Shown here piece by piece: positions 1-7,560 of a stretch of DNA of 21,211 nt (position 1 is the stretch's first letter; each line of letters starts with the position of its first letter). Under the pieces are notes generated by a model that worked only from the letters and a program-made list of their open reading frames with translations, made no database searches and had not been told where the DNA came from. A program made the translations under genes and the position numbers. The DNA lies in contig JAEWWT010000019.1 in assembly GCA_023396225.1 (NCBI GenBank), positions 1 through 21,211 of the forward strand. Direction: 5' to 3'. The stretch is from Bacillota bacterium. Lineage in GTDB: Bacteria; Bacillota; Clostridia; Oscillospirales; Ruminococcaceae.

Positions 1-64
1 TCTATTTGTCATTCTCTCCGTCACCCTCGCTAATACTAAATAGCATTTGATTGCTGTTTGTCAA
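1..64 (-). promoter_or_regulatory. Possible leftward promoter and start of a gene leaving the window
   Basis: On the minus strand TTGACA (59-64) is followed after 16 bases by TATTTA (37-42), preceded by TGC as in an extended -10. Further left, GGAG lies just before an ATG at position 12 that would open a leftward gene running out of the window. Only four codons are visible, so neither the gene nor its product can be named. If real, it would be divergent from the plus-strand gene at 196. The -10 match is weak and the GGAG sits very close to the ATG. Confidence 0.3.
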
Positions 65-142
65 GGGCGGCGAATTTTTTTGCACTTTTTCATTTTAGGT
101 CTTGACTTTTAATAGTTAGTCTTTCAAGCAAAATTAAAAAGG

Positions 143-184
143 TTGAAATATCCTTCCAAATAAAGTATACTGTATTTGGAAGGA
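143..184 (+). promoter_or_regulatory. Strong promoter overlapped by a perfect 12-bp palindromic operator
   Basis: TTGAAA (143-148) and TATACT (166-171) are separated by 17 bases, close to the sigma-A consensus. A perfect inverted repeat, TCCTTCCAAATA (151-162) and TATTTGGAAGGA (173-184), brackets the -10 box with a 10-base centre. The arms are 22 bp apart centre to centre, about two helical turns, which suits a dimeric repressor. Transcription should start near 178, so the left arm would not be in the mRNA; this favours a DNA operator over an RNA hairpin. The right arm also carries the ribosome binding site of the gene at 196. Confidence 0.72.
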
Positions 185-195
185 GGTGTTTACAT

Positions 196-414
196 ATGAA
201 TTTCCCTGATTTTTCAGAATTTTCAGCAACATTATCTCCCGAAAAAATAAAAGAGATTTGCGACACCATTAATAGCGTTAATATTACTTCTGAGTTCTCA
301 TTAACTCAAGAAGGATTGAACTCATTTGCAACAGCAATGTCATCAACAAATTTATTATTTACTTTGGAAGTTTTGAAGTTATACCACAATTGGCTTTCTG
401 AAAAGCTTCAGTAA
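196..414 (+). CDS. Small acidic protein of unknown function
   Basis: A 72-residue soluble protein with no signal peptide, membrane segment or cysteine. It looks helical, with an acidic N-terminal half (FPDFSEF, SPEKIKEICDTI) and a C-terminal helix ending LYHNWLSEKLQ. I do not recognise a family. The start is well supported: AGGAGG at 181-186 lies nine bases before the ATG, and a strong promoter with a palindromic operator sits directly upstream. It is the only rightward gene in the left half of the window and is followed by a hairpin terminator at 446-491. The operator suggests tight repression, perhaps by its own product or by the leftward gene at the window edge; both ideas are inference. 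Confidence 0.7.
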   Translation: MNFPDFSEFSATLSPEKIKEICDTINSVNITSEFSLTQEGLNSFATAMSSTNLLFTLEVLKLYHNWLSEKLQ

Positions 415-514
415 TCTTATTCCCATCTAAGAACAAGTTTGTCTTAAAGGACTTGCCCGTATTATTAATAATATGAGCAAGTTCTTTTTTTGTAGCTTTT
501 ATTGTTATTTTCAT
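359..514 (-). CDS. Tiny ORF antisense to the end of the gene at 196
   Basis: A 51-codon minus-strand reading frame starting MKITIKATKKEL and ending GITSKLPK. AGGAGA sits at suitable spacing before the ATG, and the frame opens five bases after the stop of the small ORF at 519-683, so the pair looks like a small operon. Its last 19 codons are antisense to the 3' end of the plus-strand gene, and the plus-strand terminator is read through as coding sequence. The peptide looks protein-like (FLDGNKITEAFQKA) but has no recognised family. It may be the cut-off 5' end of a longer phage gene or a genuine small gene. Confidence 0.4.
   Translation of the reverse strand: MKITIKATKKELAHIINNTGKSFKTNLFLDGNKITEAFQKANCGITSKLPK
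446..491 (+). terminator. Rho-independent terminator of the gene at 196
   Basis: AAAGGACTTGC (446-456) pairs with GCAAGTTCTTT (477-487) with one G-U pair, and the loop itself contains an AT dyad. A run of seven T follows from 485. The T-run is on the plus strand only, so it fits the gene ending at 414. It lies inside the small minus-strand ORF at 359-514. Confidence 0.7.
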
Positions 515-518
515 ACTA

Positions 519-683
519 TCATCTCCTTTTCAGTTGTATTTTGTGCTTGTTTTGCTCAACGCATTTGAGCAATTCCTTTTCATCATCTGTGAGCTCCAAT
601 TTTGGTTTTATAATGGATTCTCCGGCTAACTTACGCATATTTGCAAGTAATGCATCATATTCCTTGCGCAGCTGTTCATCCAT
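519..683 (-). CDS. Small charged helical protein, unknown
   Basis: A 54-residue minus-strand frame beginning MDEQLRKEYDALLANMRKLA and ending NKHKIQLKRR. It is highly charged, probably helical, and has one cysteine. GAGGAG lies eight bases before this ATG; an in-frame ATG two codons upstream (689) would be too close to it. It follows the terminator-like hairpin at 711-733 and precedes the 51-codon ORF by a few bases. Size, charge and position at the end of the phage block suggest an accessory phage gene, but I do not recognise it. Confidence 0.5.
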   Translation of the reverse strand: MDEQLRKEYDALLANMRKLAGESIIKPKLELTDDEKELLKCVEQNKHKIQLKRR

Positions 684-705
684 ATGCATCACTCCTCAAG
701 GTAAA

Positions 706-733
706 ATTAAAAACACCCTTATTCAGAGTGCTT
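706..733 (-). terminator. Weak terminator after the zinc-ribbon gene
   Basis: Read on the minus strand, AAGCACTC and GGGTGTTT form an eight-pair stem (two G-U pairs) with a seven-base loop, followed by TTTTTAATTTT. It begins just past the stop codon at 736, so it probably ends the phage transcript or lowers its read-through. Confidence 0.5.
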
Positions 734-735
734 AA

Positions 736-918
736 TTATTCAACAACAATATTATCATCTATATGCACAAACGAATCACAAACATCACAATAAAAGAAAT
801 GGCTTTTTGACTTATCAGGTGCATCAGTAATGTAATGCCCTTTATTACACTGTTTACATATTATCGTTTCGCCGTTCCTTAATCGTTCACCTATATCTAA
901 ATCAGCGCTTTTTTTCAT
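736..918 (-). CDS. Small zinc-ribbon protein of the prophage block
   Basis: A protein of about 60 residues with two Cys-x2-Cys pairs (CKQC and CDVC) about 25 residues apart, the pattern of a four-cysteine zinc ribbon; the segment between them contains HYITD and HFFYC. I chose the ATG at 918 because AAGGTGG lies eight bases upstream. Longer starts at 924 and 930 (GTG) are possible. The gene overlaps the stop of the zincin frame at 902 by 17 bases, so it belongs to the same transcript. Small zinc-ribbon proteins are common next to phage capsid genes and often have no assigned role. Metal binding is inferred from the cysteines only. Confidence 0.65.
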   Translation of the reverse strand: MKKSADLDIGERLRNGETIICKQCNKGHYITDAPDKSKSHFFYCDVCDSFVHIDDNIVVE

Positions 919-1252
919 TGACATAACCACCTTTTCTCCATTGATATTCAGGATATGCTTGCCGAACTAAATTTACTATATATCTTTTCTCAGATACTGT
1001 CAAGTAATTACGACCGGTAATGTGCATTTTCTCATGTGCCATGCAAACAGCTTCTGCCCATTGATTTTTTTCAATGCCATATCTTTGGTGAGTAACTTCA
1101 TGTATAACTGTTTGTGCCGCCACCCGTGGAGTTTTTGTATTGCGCAAGAAAATTCTTATGTCATCTCCTAATTGGTCGCCTCTTGCACCATCATATCGTG
1201 GTGTATATGTCAGTAATGGTTTTATATTTACTTTTTGTAAATAATCAATAGT
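902..1252 (-). pseudogene. Zincin metallopeptidase-like C-terminal segment, cut from the minor capsid protein by a stop codon
   Basis: An open frame of about 116 residues carrying VIHEVTHQRYGI, a HExxH zinc-peptidase motif, followed about 12 residues later by WAEAVCMAHE, a plausible third-ligand glutamate helix as in gluzincin or ImmA-like proteins. It has no good start of its own; a TTG at 1147 would lose the first third. It lies in exactly the same frame as the minor capsid gene upstream, and only the TAA at 1253-1255 separates the two. The residues after the stop (IDYLQKVNIKPLLTYTPRYD) read as continuous protein. I infer one original protein of about 553 residues, with the stop arising by a CAA-to-TAA change. 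Metallopeptidase or toxin-like tails on phage head proteins are known; activity here is unproven. Confidence 0.6.
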
Positions 1253-2563
1253 TTACATGCCAATAGGGGATGTAGATAACTCTTTAAATATTTGTTCTGG
1301 TGTAATAGGAGAATTAGAAATATTATTACAATTAAACAAATCAAGAGCTTTTGCAAGATTAGCTTTCCTTTTGCTTGCCCACGTTGCCTTCCGTGAAATA
1401 CTCCGTCCGAATCCATCAACCCGAACACGTGAATTATCAGCAAGGTTGCCTGTCTGACGTAAGAAATCTGAAAGCCGAGCCTCACGATTTTTAAGCGTAA
1501 CCGCCTTGCGTTCAAATTGCCTGTCAAGCTGTGCCTTGAGTTCAGGATCTGTTGTTGCTGTCCGGGAACTGTCAAGAGCAGTAAGCTCACGCTTAGATTT
1601 GCGTATTGCACGTTCATAAGAGCGCTGCTGTTGATTGTTTGTGTATTCCTCAAGGTTTTCCTCTGCAGTAAAATTTGGCTGATTGGCAGCAATAGAAACA
1701 CCCTCAAAGAAAGGGAAGAACGAATGTCGGCAGTTCCAACCGCCAAGACCTGCACCCGTGCCATAGCCTGTGGCATCATAAAAATATGCGTATTTAGGAT
1801 GTCCTCGCTTAAGGCTGTAAATCTGACCTTGCCAAACAGCATGAGTAGGACGTGCGCCAAGATGCGAAGAAACCTCAACAAGCTCACAGCCCATCTCTCC
1901 GGCAAGACTTAACGACATATCGCAAGCAGTTTTGTTAATCCCGGTAAGCACCGCACGTCTGACTGCAACATCAAGCTGATCAGAACGTCCGGAGTTGTAG
2001 CTTACAATCTGTATTCCTTTGTTCCCAAGGTCACATACAGCATTGTAAATAGCCTGATTTGGAGTAAAAGCACCGCTGAGCACTTTGAGATATGCTGTAT
2101 CAAGTGCATCGGAAAGAGTTTTGTTTGCTATTCCTGCAGCTGATCCGGTAAGGTTGCGCATAAGTCCGTTGGTGTTCTTTAACCCTTGACGGAGTGCATT
2201 GTTGAAAGCTGCCGACCTTGTAAATGAAGTCAGCTTTTCACCATACTCATCTGATAGCTTACCCTCTGCAATAGCATAACGGTAAATCTGTGCATCCTCA
2301 TGTATAGCTTCTTTCAAAGCATCTGTGTATAAAGCTTTTACCGCACGTTCACGTATTTTAAGAGAACGTGCAATGCGCTTGTTTATCTCTACAGAAGATA
2401 ACCTCAGTTGATTAACTTTCCAAAGATGCCATTCAGCTGAAGGAGTAAGCAGGTTCGCTTTCGTGATTCTTCGGCATATGTCAGCAATAATATCATCCTG
2501 AAGCTTTGACATAAGCTGTATCATTGGTTCGGGTAGCTTATCAAGCTTGGTAGGTGTAAGCAT
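1253..2563 (-). CDS. Phage minor capsid protein (Phage_min_cap2 type)
   Basis: A 436-residue protein. The diagnostic stretch, around residues 225-290, contains SSHLGARPTHAVWQGQIYSL, then GYGTGAGLGGWNCRHSFFPF, the pattern of Phage_min_cap2 minor head proteins of Siphovirus-like phages. These proteins sit at the portal and inside the head in early assembly. The N-terminal half is helical and charged. The gene follows the portal gene, the usual order. GAGGTGA precedes the ATG at 2563. The frame ends at TAA 1253-1255 but continues, in the same frame, into a zincin domain to 902, so this is probably a truncated form of a longer fusion. The conserved capsid region is complete, so the shortened protein could still fold. 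Confidence 0.85.
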   Translation of the reverse strand: MLTPTKLDKLPEPMIQLMSKLQDDIIADICRRITKANLLTPSAEWHLWKVNQLRLSSVEINKRIARSLKIRERAVKALYTDALKEAIHEDAQIYRYAIAEGKLSDEYGEKLTSFTRSAAFNNALRQGLKNTNGLMRNLTGSAAGIANKTLSDALDTAYLKVLSGAFTPNQAIYNAVCDLGNKGIQIVSYNSGRSDQLDVAVRRAVLTGINKTACDMSLSLAGEMGCELVEVSSHLGARPTHAVWQGQIYSLKRGHPKYAYFYDATGYGTGAGLGGWNCRHSFFPFFEGVSIAANQPNFTAEENLEEYTNNQQQRSYERAIRKSKRELTALDSSRTATTDPELKAQLDRQFERKAVTLKNREARLSDFLRQTGNLADNSRVRVDGFGRSISRKATWASKRKANLAKALDLFNCNNISNSPITPEQIFKELSTSPIGM

Positions 2564-2620
2564 TTAAATCACCTCGCTTTTAGGAAATAAAAGTGTGAAC
2601 GGCAGTGAGCAGTGATTTTA

Positions 2621-4086
2621 TCATCCTCCGTCCTCAAAATTCATCAAGTTATCGTCTGATTGACTTCCTTCAATTTCAGCAATAACCGCCTTAGCTTCCT
2701 CCTCGGATTCGCCGTACCATTTCTTTCGATACTCCCACTTTGACATAATGCCGTCACGGACATCTTCTTTATCCTGTAAACGTTCCGCAGCTTCATCAAT
2801 AACTACAGACTTATCAAAAACAATCTCCATATCCGTATTTTCATCAATATCAGCATTGAGAATATTTTTAGCTATCCATAGGATGCTTTTAATAAAGCCA
2901 AGCAAAAATGTTTCTACAGCAATATATTGTTTATGAGCATTCTGAATTAAATCCTGTTTATCTCCGCTGTATTGCGTAGCAGTAACAACAGACCCGGAAT
3001 TAAACTGATAATGCTTGTTGCCAAGTCCAACCTTAAAAGATAGGTAATCAAGAGCAGCCTGTACTCCCTTTGTAGTTTCATCAACTCTCAGTTTCGGATT
3101 AAATTCCTGAATGAGATCCTTTTTATTTTCTCCTGTTATATCCTTATCAATATAACAGAACAACTGCTGATTAACATCATCAGGTACAAGTTCCTCACCA
3201 TCTTCATCAATTCCAAGAAGATCCTTATATATAAAAACCTTTTTTGTCCTAGTTTAAAGTCAGTTGTAAAACCATTAAAGGCAAGGTCAACCGCCTGGAG
3301 GCAGTCAATAGCTCCATTCAGCACCGAAACTCCCATACCATTGTTACTCTCGACATTATTTTCAATATTTGGCATGATAATGGCAAACCAAGGTACAGGT
3401 GACCGTGTATTAATACTCTTTGCGACCCCTGTCTGCAGTTCCGTTTCCTGAAGGCTGCTATAATCATAATTAAAGCGGTAGTTTTCGATTATGTAATTGC
3501 CGTCGTTGCCTATTGTGTGTAGCTCTAAAAGCATATACTTTTTACCCTTAACGGTTTCTTCAGAGCAAAAAGCAGCTTCAGTGATTTTCCCTCCGGCAAA
3601 TGATAAAGGTATTATGTATTCGGCAGACAGATAATTAAACGACAGCTTTGTGTTTTCATTCCCGGAAACGTAACCGCTGCCATTGACATTAATATTCTGT
3701 GCATGAATAACAACAGCTCCTGTACCGCTGTAAAAAGCCTTTTCTATAAGCCTGTTTGCCTGTAACCAGAAGTCATTGCAACCGAGAATTCCACCTGTTT
3801 CTTTTTCACCCTGCAGAAACTCATTTGTTTTATTATCGGTAATAACTAGCTTTGTCTTTTCATTTAAAAGTATTGACGCCCAGTCTTCGCAAACCTTTTT
3901 ACCCATTTTAAGAGTAAACAGCTTACGATTGGAAATTGCTTTTCCATTACTGAATCTGTACTGATGAAACGACTTATAAAAGCCCTGCCACCAATTGCGC
4001 CATAAGTCAATGTAATCTGTATAATACTCCGCAGAAAGGTTGATGTTGAGCTTATTGTTAAGCCAGGATATAATCTGTGTGTTCAA
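2621..4086 (-). pseudogene. Phage portal protein (SPP1-like), frameshifted
   Basis: The portal forms the dodecameric ring at the DNA-entry vertex and follows the large terminase gene, as here. The N-terminal part (from 4086, a TTG start behind AAAGGGGTGA) runs MNTQIISWLNNKLNINLSAE to about FKLGQK. The frame then goes wrong and stops at 3136. The remainder resumes in the other frame and ends at 2621 with acidic MNFEDGG. Adding one A to the A6 run at 3240-3245 restores a single frame of 488 residues and yields KVFIYKDLLGIDEDGEELVP at the joint. The type is judged from overall layout and order. A portal is essential, so the break should prevent virion formation unless it is a sequencing error. 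The site is not a good ribosomal slippery heptamer in the reading frame used. Confidence 0.8.
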
Positions 4087-4092
4087 GTTTTA

Positions 4093-5448
4093 TCACCCCT
4101 TTACATTAAACTGCGTTATAAATAAACTGAAGCTGTATTCCAGTGCATCGGCGGTATCAATGTCATATGTTCCATCATCAAGCCGCACATCCTTCGTGGG
4201 ATCCTTGGTATCCCACACCTGTGAACTCAGACTATTTCGCACGTTCGTACAATCCTTGTGTACCGCAAAACGGTTTTGAGTCATGAGTCCATTGAGTGCA
4301 TATATACGATCAGTAATTGCTCCCTTGTAGCTGTCCTTTATGGCAACCTTGATCTGATGACGAGCAAAGAAAAATCTTATACTGTTTATAAGTGTTTGTT
4401 CAGCACAGTCACAAAATATAAATGGTATTGAAGCATTCGGGTATTCAGATTTTATATATCTGTAGAAATCAAGAAGTTCCCGACATATCAGATCAGTATC
4501 AATTGTACCCTTGCTGCCCTTGACCTTGTGGTCTGCTATAACACCAAGCCTTTCAAAGTTTCCAATAATAGCAGATGCTACAAACGTTGTCTTGGATTGG
4601 TTACCGCCAAAGTCAATGCCGATTGAAATAAACTTTACATTTTTGTATTTTTCAGAAACAACCCAGCGTTTCTGATTATCTGCAAACTGCTGAAATATAA
4701 GTCCCTCAGTTACACAGCGCTCACCATCAATCTTTCTGCGGTATTCAGCTGTACCAGGAGTGAAACGGGAAATAAATATGCGGCGCTGTTCTTCAGAAAT
4801 ATTGATGTTGTCATAAATGGTAAACTTCTGATAGTTGTAGCCTCCATGAAGTTCTCCTGCAGCCTGTTTCTCTGCATAGTCATCTATGAATTCAGTGTAA
4901 ATACGTGCGAACTGACTTGTAGGGTTTAAGTCCCAGAATATACGCATGTGCTTTGCAGCAGCCATACGAGCAAAAGCTTCATTGATTGTTTCTTCATGGT
5001 GCAAGTCAATTTCTGTAGCAATCCACATTCCGATTGATGTACCACGGAATTTTTTATAACTGTCAGCTTTACCGCCACCGACAAACATTATAATGCGTTC
5101 ATGGTATCCAGTGAATACACCCTTGATTATAAGTGCTTCGTTGCCTTTGTATTTTCCCCAGTGGCATTGACCTCTGAAAAAGTGTTCAATACCAAAGCCA
5201 TTGCAATCACCAAGAATAAGTTTCGCAGTAGGAGCAGTGGAAGCTGTAGCAAGGTGCAGCTTATCCGGAGTGCGTTTAAGCTCCTCACAAAAAGATAGTA
5301 CGTTGTCAACAGTCTTTCCTGCTCTGACTGCGCCCTCTGCGATGTTGTAAACACAGTCTCTGCAGTTGCGGATATATTCAAGGTGCTTATTTCCGAAATT
5401 ATAAGGAATTGTTTTTACAGCGTTTGTTTTAGGTTGTATTTTCTTCAT
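4093..5448 (-). CDS. terL: Phage terminase large subunit
   Basis: The DNA-packaging motor: an N-terminal ATPase and a C-terminal RNase H-like nuclease. GAVRAGKT at about residues 38-46 is a Walker A loop, and MWIATEIDLHHE is the Walker B region. FWDLNPTS follows as the coupling motif. The nuclease half shows the acidic positions SIGIDFGGN, FIFCDCAEQT and DTADALEYS. At about 451 residues the length is normal for the family and both domains look intact. I start at ATG 5448, overlapping the small-subunit gene by 20 bases, with GGAG ten bases upstream. The longer ORF to 5493 has no such signal. It is followed after six bases by the portal gene. Confidence 0.92.
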   Translation of the reverse strand: MKKIQPKTNAVKTIPYNFGNKHLEYIRNCRDCVYNIAEGAVRAGKTVDNVLSFCEELKRTPDKLHLATASTAPTAKLILGDCNGFGIEHFFRGQCHWGKYKGNEALIIKGVFTGYHERIIMFVGGGKADSYKKFRGTSIGMWIATEIDLHHEETINEAFARMAAAKHMRIFWDLNPTSQFARIYTEFIDDYAEKQAAGELHGGYNYQKFTIYDNINISEEQRRIFISRFTPGTAEYRRKIDGERCVTEGLIFQQFADNQKRWVVSEKYKNVKFISIGIDFGGNQSKTTFVASAIIGNFERLGVIADHKVKGSKGTIDTDLICRELLDFYRYIKSEYPNASIPFIFCDCAEQTLINSIRFFFARHQIKVAIKDSYKGAITDRIYALNGLMTQNRFAVHKDCTNVRNSLSSQVWDTKDPTKDVRLDDGTYDIDTADALEYSFSLFITQFNVKG

Positions 5449-5908
5449 CGCCGTAAATCTCCTTTTCAATATCATCAAGGCTTTCAATCTCAATTTCCGA
5501 CAGTGGTTTGTCAGAATACTTATCCGGCATCCTGTTCTTCAGATAAATATTTAATGCCCCGACATTCGGAGCAATAGCCTTTTTCTTTGTTTTTACAGAC
5601 TTTCTGCCACCTGAATATGAGATTTCTTTTTCCGTAACTGTAGTTCCGACAGCGGAAGCAATAAGAGCCATTTCAGCCTCGGCATTAATCAGATCTTCAT
5701 TATCCTTAATAAACTTAGCAACATCCGATCTTCGGGAAGAGAAATCTTTCATCATCTGCTTTCTGACTTTTTTATCAGGTTCAGCAAGTATCTTTTGAAC
5801 AAAATCGGCAATGGTTTCAGTATTGCCGATGGGTTCTGATTCAGATTTAGGATTAAGTGCACCTGTAAGAGCAATAATGCTGTCTTTTGCCACCGGATTA
5901 AGTGCCAT
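5429..5908 (-). CDS. terS: Probable terminase small subunit
   Basis: A 159-residue protein directly upstream of terL, overlapping it by 20 bases, which is where the DNA-recognition subunit of the terminase normally lies. The N-terminal half is helical, with RKQMMKDFSSRRSDVAKFIK. The C-terminal part contains APNVGALNIYLKNRMPDKYS, a pattern seen in small terminases of Firmicute phages, and then an acidic tail (IEIESLDDIEKEIYGDEENT) that could contact the large subunit. GGAGGTGG precedes the ATG. The assignment rests on position, size and the ALNIYLKNRMPDKY segment, not on a clear DNA-binding motif. Confidence 0.7.
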   Translation of the reverse strand: MALNPVAKDSIIALTGALNPKSESEPIGNTETIADFVQKILAEPDKKVRKQMMKDFSSRRSDVAKFIKDNEDLINAEAEMALIASAVGTTVTEKEISYSGGRKSVKTKKKAIAPNVGALNIYLKNRMPDKYSDKPLSEIEIESLDDIEKEIYGDEENTT

Positions 5909-6146
5909 ATTACCACCTCCATCTGTAATAAAATATAAAGTACCCTGTGAGCCACAGAAACGCCCACAGAGCCATTTTAATATTTATGGTATAGTTTTAG
6001 GGTGCGATTGGTTGAATAACCGTTTTAACGCTATTTAATGCCTGTTTAACGGTATGCCTATTCAAGGCAAGCTGCGCCATTCAGATTATAGCATTTTATA
6101 ACCGGTTTATATGATATATACAGCTGATGCCGAACAGGGGAACGAA
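5909..6146 (-). promoter_or_regulatory. Leader between the NusG-like gene and the terminase genes: promoter and hairpins
   Basis: This 238-base gap lacks a gene. On the minus strand an extended -10, TGC-TATAAT (6085-6090), has no good -35 box. Downstream, ACCGTT and AACGGT (6048-6053 and 6019-6024) form a stem of at least six pairs around a 23-base loop. Nearer the terminase gene, CTCTGTGGG can pair with CTCACAGGG over nine positions (5943-5951 with 5963-5971, two G-U). A shorter stem CTGTG-GCT-CACAG (5945-5957) shares bases with it, so the two exclude each other. Alternative hairpins just downstream of a NusG-paralogue gene suggest a processive-antitermination leader; that is inference. Confidence 0.4.
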
Positions 6147-6659
6147 TCAACCCTGACCGGTATTATCATCTGCTTTTGGTGCAGTCTTAAGCTCTATGCC
6201 TAAATTAGCCTTATGTACTCTGCCTCCGAATTTAACAGCGACAGATGCCTTGCATTGCCTTTTGTTCAGATAAGTGATTTTGTCATCCTGACCTGAAAGA
6301 AAACCTTCATATCCGATACAGTTTCCGAAATCATCAATAAGTGCGTTTGACTGTTCTATAATTTCTCCGTCATTGAAAAGCCACCTCATTATTTCTGATT
6401 CGTATTCAGGAAGAGGAGAAGGTGCTCCGAGAATTTTCAAAACTCCGTCTGTTTGTTTAATTAAGTGATGCAGTTCTGCAGAGTAGTCTATCTCTACAAA
6501 AACATACGAAGGAAAGATAATATCTCTTGTCTTAGTCCATAGCCCTGACTTATGGATAAGAAGCTCCCGTATCGGAACATAAGACAGGATACTCTTTCTT
6601 ATCAACTCAGCTCTGACTCGCAGCTCCTTTGATGGCTGAACCTGAATAACATAAATCAT
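6147..6659 (-). CDS. NusG-paralogue transcription antiterminator, LoaP-like
   Basis: A 170-residue protein with the NusG layout. The N-terminal NGN domain starts MIYVIQVQPSKELRVRAELI and contains FPSYVFVEIDYSAELHHLIK with VLKILG after it. The C-terminal KOW domain, about residues 115-160, contains GFLSGQDDKITYLNKRQCKA and ends near LGIELK. Specialised NusG paralogues of Firmicutes (LoaP) make RNA polymerase ignore terminators in particular long operons. Here the gene is inside a phage late operon, overlaps its upstream neighbour by four bases (ATGA), and precedes a structured leader. It probably acts on this prophage operon. Distance from housekeeping NusG is judged by eye. Confidence 0.82.
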   Translation of the reverse strand: MIYVIQVQPSKELRVRAELIRKSILSYVPIRELLIHKSGLWTKTRDIIFPSYVFVEIDYSAELHHLIKQTDGVLKILGAPSPLPEYESEIMRWLFNDGEIIEQSNALIDDFGNCIGYEGFLSGQDDKITYLNKRQCKASVAVKFGGRVHKANLGIELKTAPKADDNTGQG

Positions 6660-7219
6660 TCCTGGTCACCTCCGATATCAGAACTCTTACTGTCTAAGTA
6701 ATCAGCAAGCTGTTTGTACAGAGCAGGATTATCCTGTGCCATTGCTGCAAATACTTTTTCCTTGACAGCATCAAACCCGATTTCATTAATTTCCTTGTTC
6801 TTTATATCGAGATTTCGCTTATAGGATGCAACTCTGATGAGTTCCGCCGCTTGCTTCATTACCTTTACCGGGTCTGCGTTCTGCAGGTCGTCTCCGGAAA
6901 GGTTTTGTACATATTGTAACAACAGATGTGAAAGCAGCTGAATAATACCCTCGGTTGTATCAAGATTAGGGTTACGGTTAAGCTCCTGTGTAATAGCCTT
7001 GAAATTTTCCTGCGCTATCCTGATTGTCTCCAAGGATTCACAAAGCCCCTTTGCATATCGGAAAACTGCCTGCTGTGAAATCTGCGTGCCTGTTGTGTCC
7101 TGAATATACTCAACGATTTCCTTGTAAGTGAAATCATTGGAAGTAATCATGGACTCAACCTCGGCTTTTATGTTTGGATCTAAAAGGTCAATCTTTGAGT
7201 GTTTACGTCTGCGTGCCAT
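6656..7219 (-). CDS. Mu gp27-like DUF3486 family protein
   Basis: A 187-residue protein beginning MARRRKHSKIDLLDPNIKAE, the typical opening of DUF3486 proteins (phage Mu gp27), proposed to act as small terminase-like DNA-binding factors. YKEIVEYIQDTTGTQISQQA with VFRYAK after it reads as a helix-turn-helix. The C-terminal two thirds is a long helical region (LLSHLLLQYVQNLSG, KQAAELIRVASYKRNL). It follows gp25- and gp26-like genes as in Mu-type prophages and overlaps the NusG-like gene by ATGA. A second small-terminase candidate lies beside terL at 5429, so the two may share or divide that job. Family assignment is fairly secure. Confidence 0.8.
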   Translation of the reverse strand: MARRRKHSKIDLLDPNIKAEVESMITSNDFTYKEIVEYIQDTTGTQISQQAVFRYAKGLCESLETIRIAQENFKAITQELNRNPNLDTTEGIIQLLSHLLLQYVQNLSGDDLQNADPVKVMKQAAELIRVASYKRNLDIKNKEINEIGFDAVKEKVFAAMAQDNPALYKQLADYLDSKSSDIGGDQE

Positions 7220-7234
7220 GGTATATCACGCCCC

Positions 7235-7558
7235 CTAAACAGTAATACATGGATCTTCAATAGCACCTGCAAGCAGCTGTATGCCCTTCTGAGTAAGCTT
7301 GCCTTCGATTTCATCCATAGGGTAATCTGCAAGTTCAACAACCTTCTGCGTGTCACAGTGGCGTATGCGTATGTATTCCGATTCAATAAGATAATTAATT
7401 GAATCTGCAAATTCATCTTTGTCAAGACCAATAGCAGCACGAATAAGGGATAACTTGTTAAAATCAATGCGAATCATATTCACTCCACGAAGTACTTTAC
7501 CATTATTGCTGACAAAGTTAGCAGCACGTGCCTTTTTTATCATTGTATCCGGATTCAT
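7235..7558 (-). CDS. Mu gp26-like winged-helix phage protein
   Basis: A 107-residue protein between gp25- and gp27-like genes. The middle reads as a winged helix: FNKLSLIRAAIGLDKDEFAD, then SINYLIESEYIRI with a beta pair after it. It ends LTQKGIQLLAGAIEDPCITV, the 'LT..G..LA.G....pgV' close seen in Mu gp26-like (VpaChn25_0724-type) proteins. Their job is unknown; a DNA-binding or packaging role is plausible. GGAGGG lies just before the ATG at 7558. The gene is two bases from the gp25-like gene and 15 from the gp27-like gene. Confidence 0.65.
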   Translation of the reverse strand: MNPDTMIKKARAANFVSNNGKVLRGVNMIRIDFNKLSLIRAAIGLDKDEFADSINYLIESEYIRIRHCDTQKVVELADYPMDEIEGKLTQKGIQLLAGAIEDPCITV

Positions 7559-7560
7559 TT

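Noticed and set aside
1240..1260. Stop-codon read-through between capsid and zincin domains
   Set aside because: The TAA context shows no known read-through signal. It remains formally possible, but a nonsense change is simpler given the other damage.
1228..1905. 225-codon minus-strand ORF
   Set aside because: It overlaps the minor capsid gene in another frame and has low-complexity leucine and isoleucine-rich content without a ribosome site. The Phage_min_cap2 frame is clearly the real one.
3230..3260. Programmed ribosomal frameshift in the portal gene
   Set aside because: The A6 run is read CAA AAA AGG, which is not a proper X XXY YYZ heptamer for tandem slippage, and portals are not known to need it. 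A mutation or a read error is simpler.
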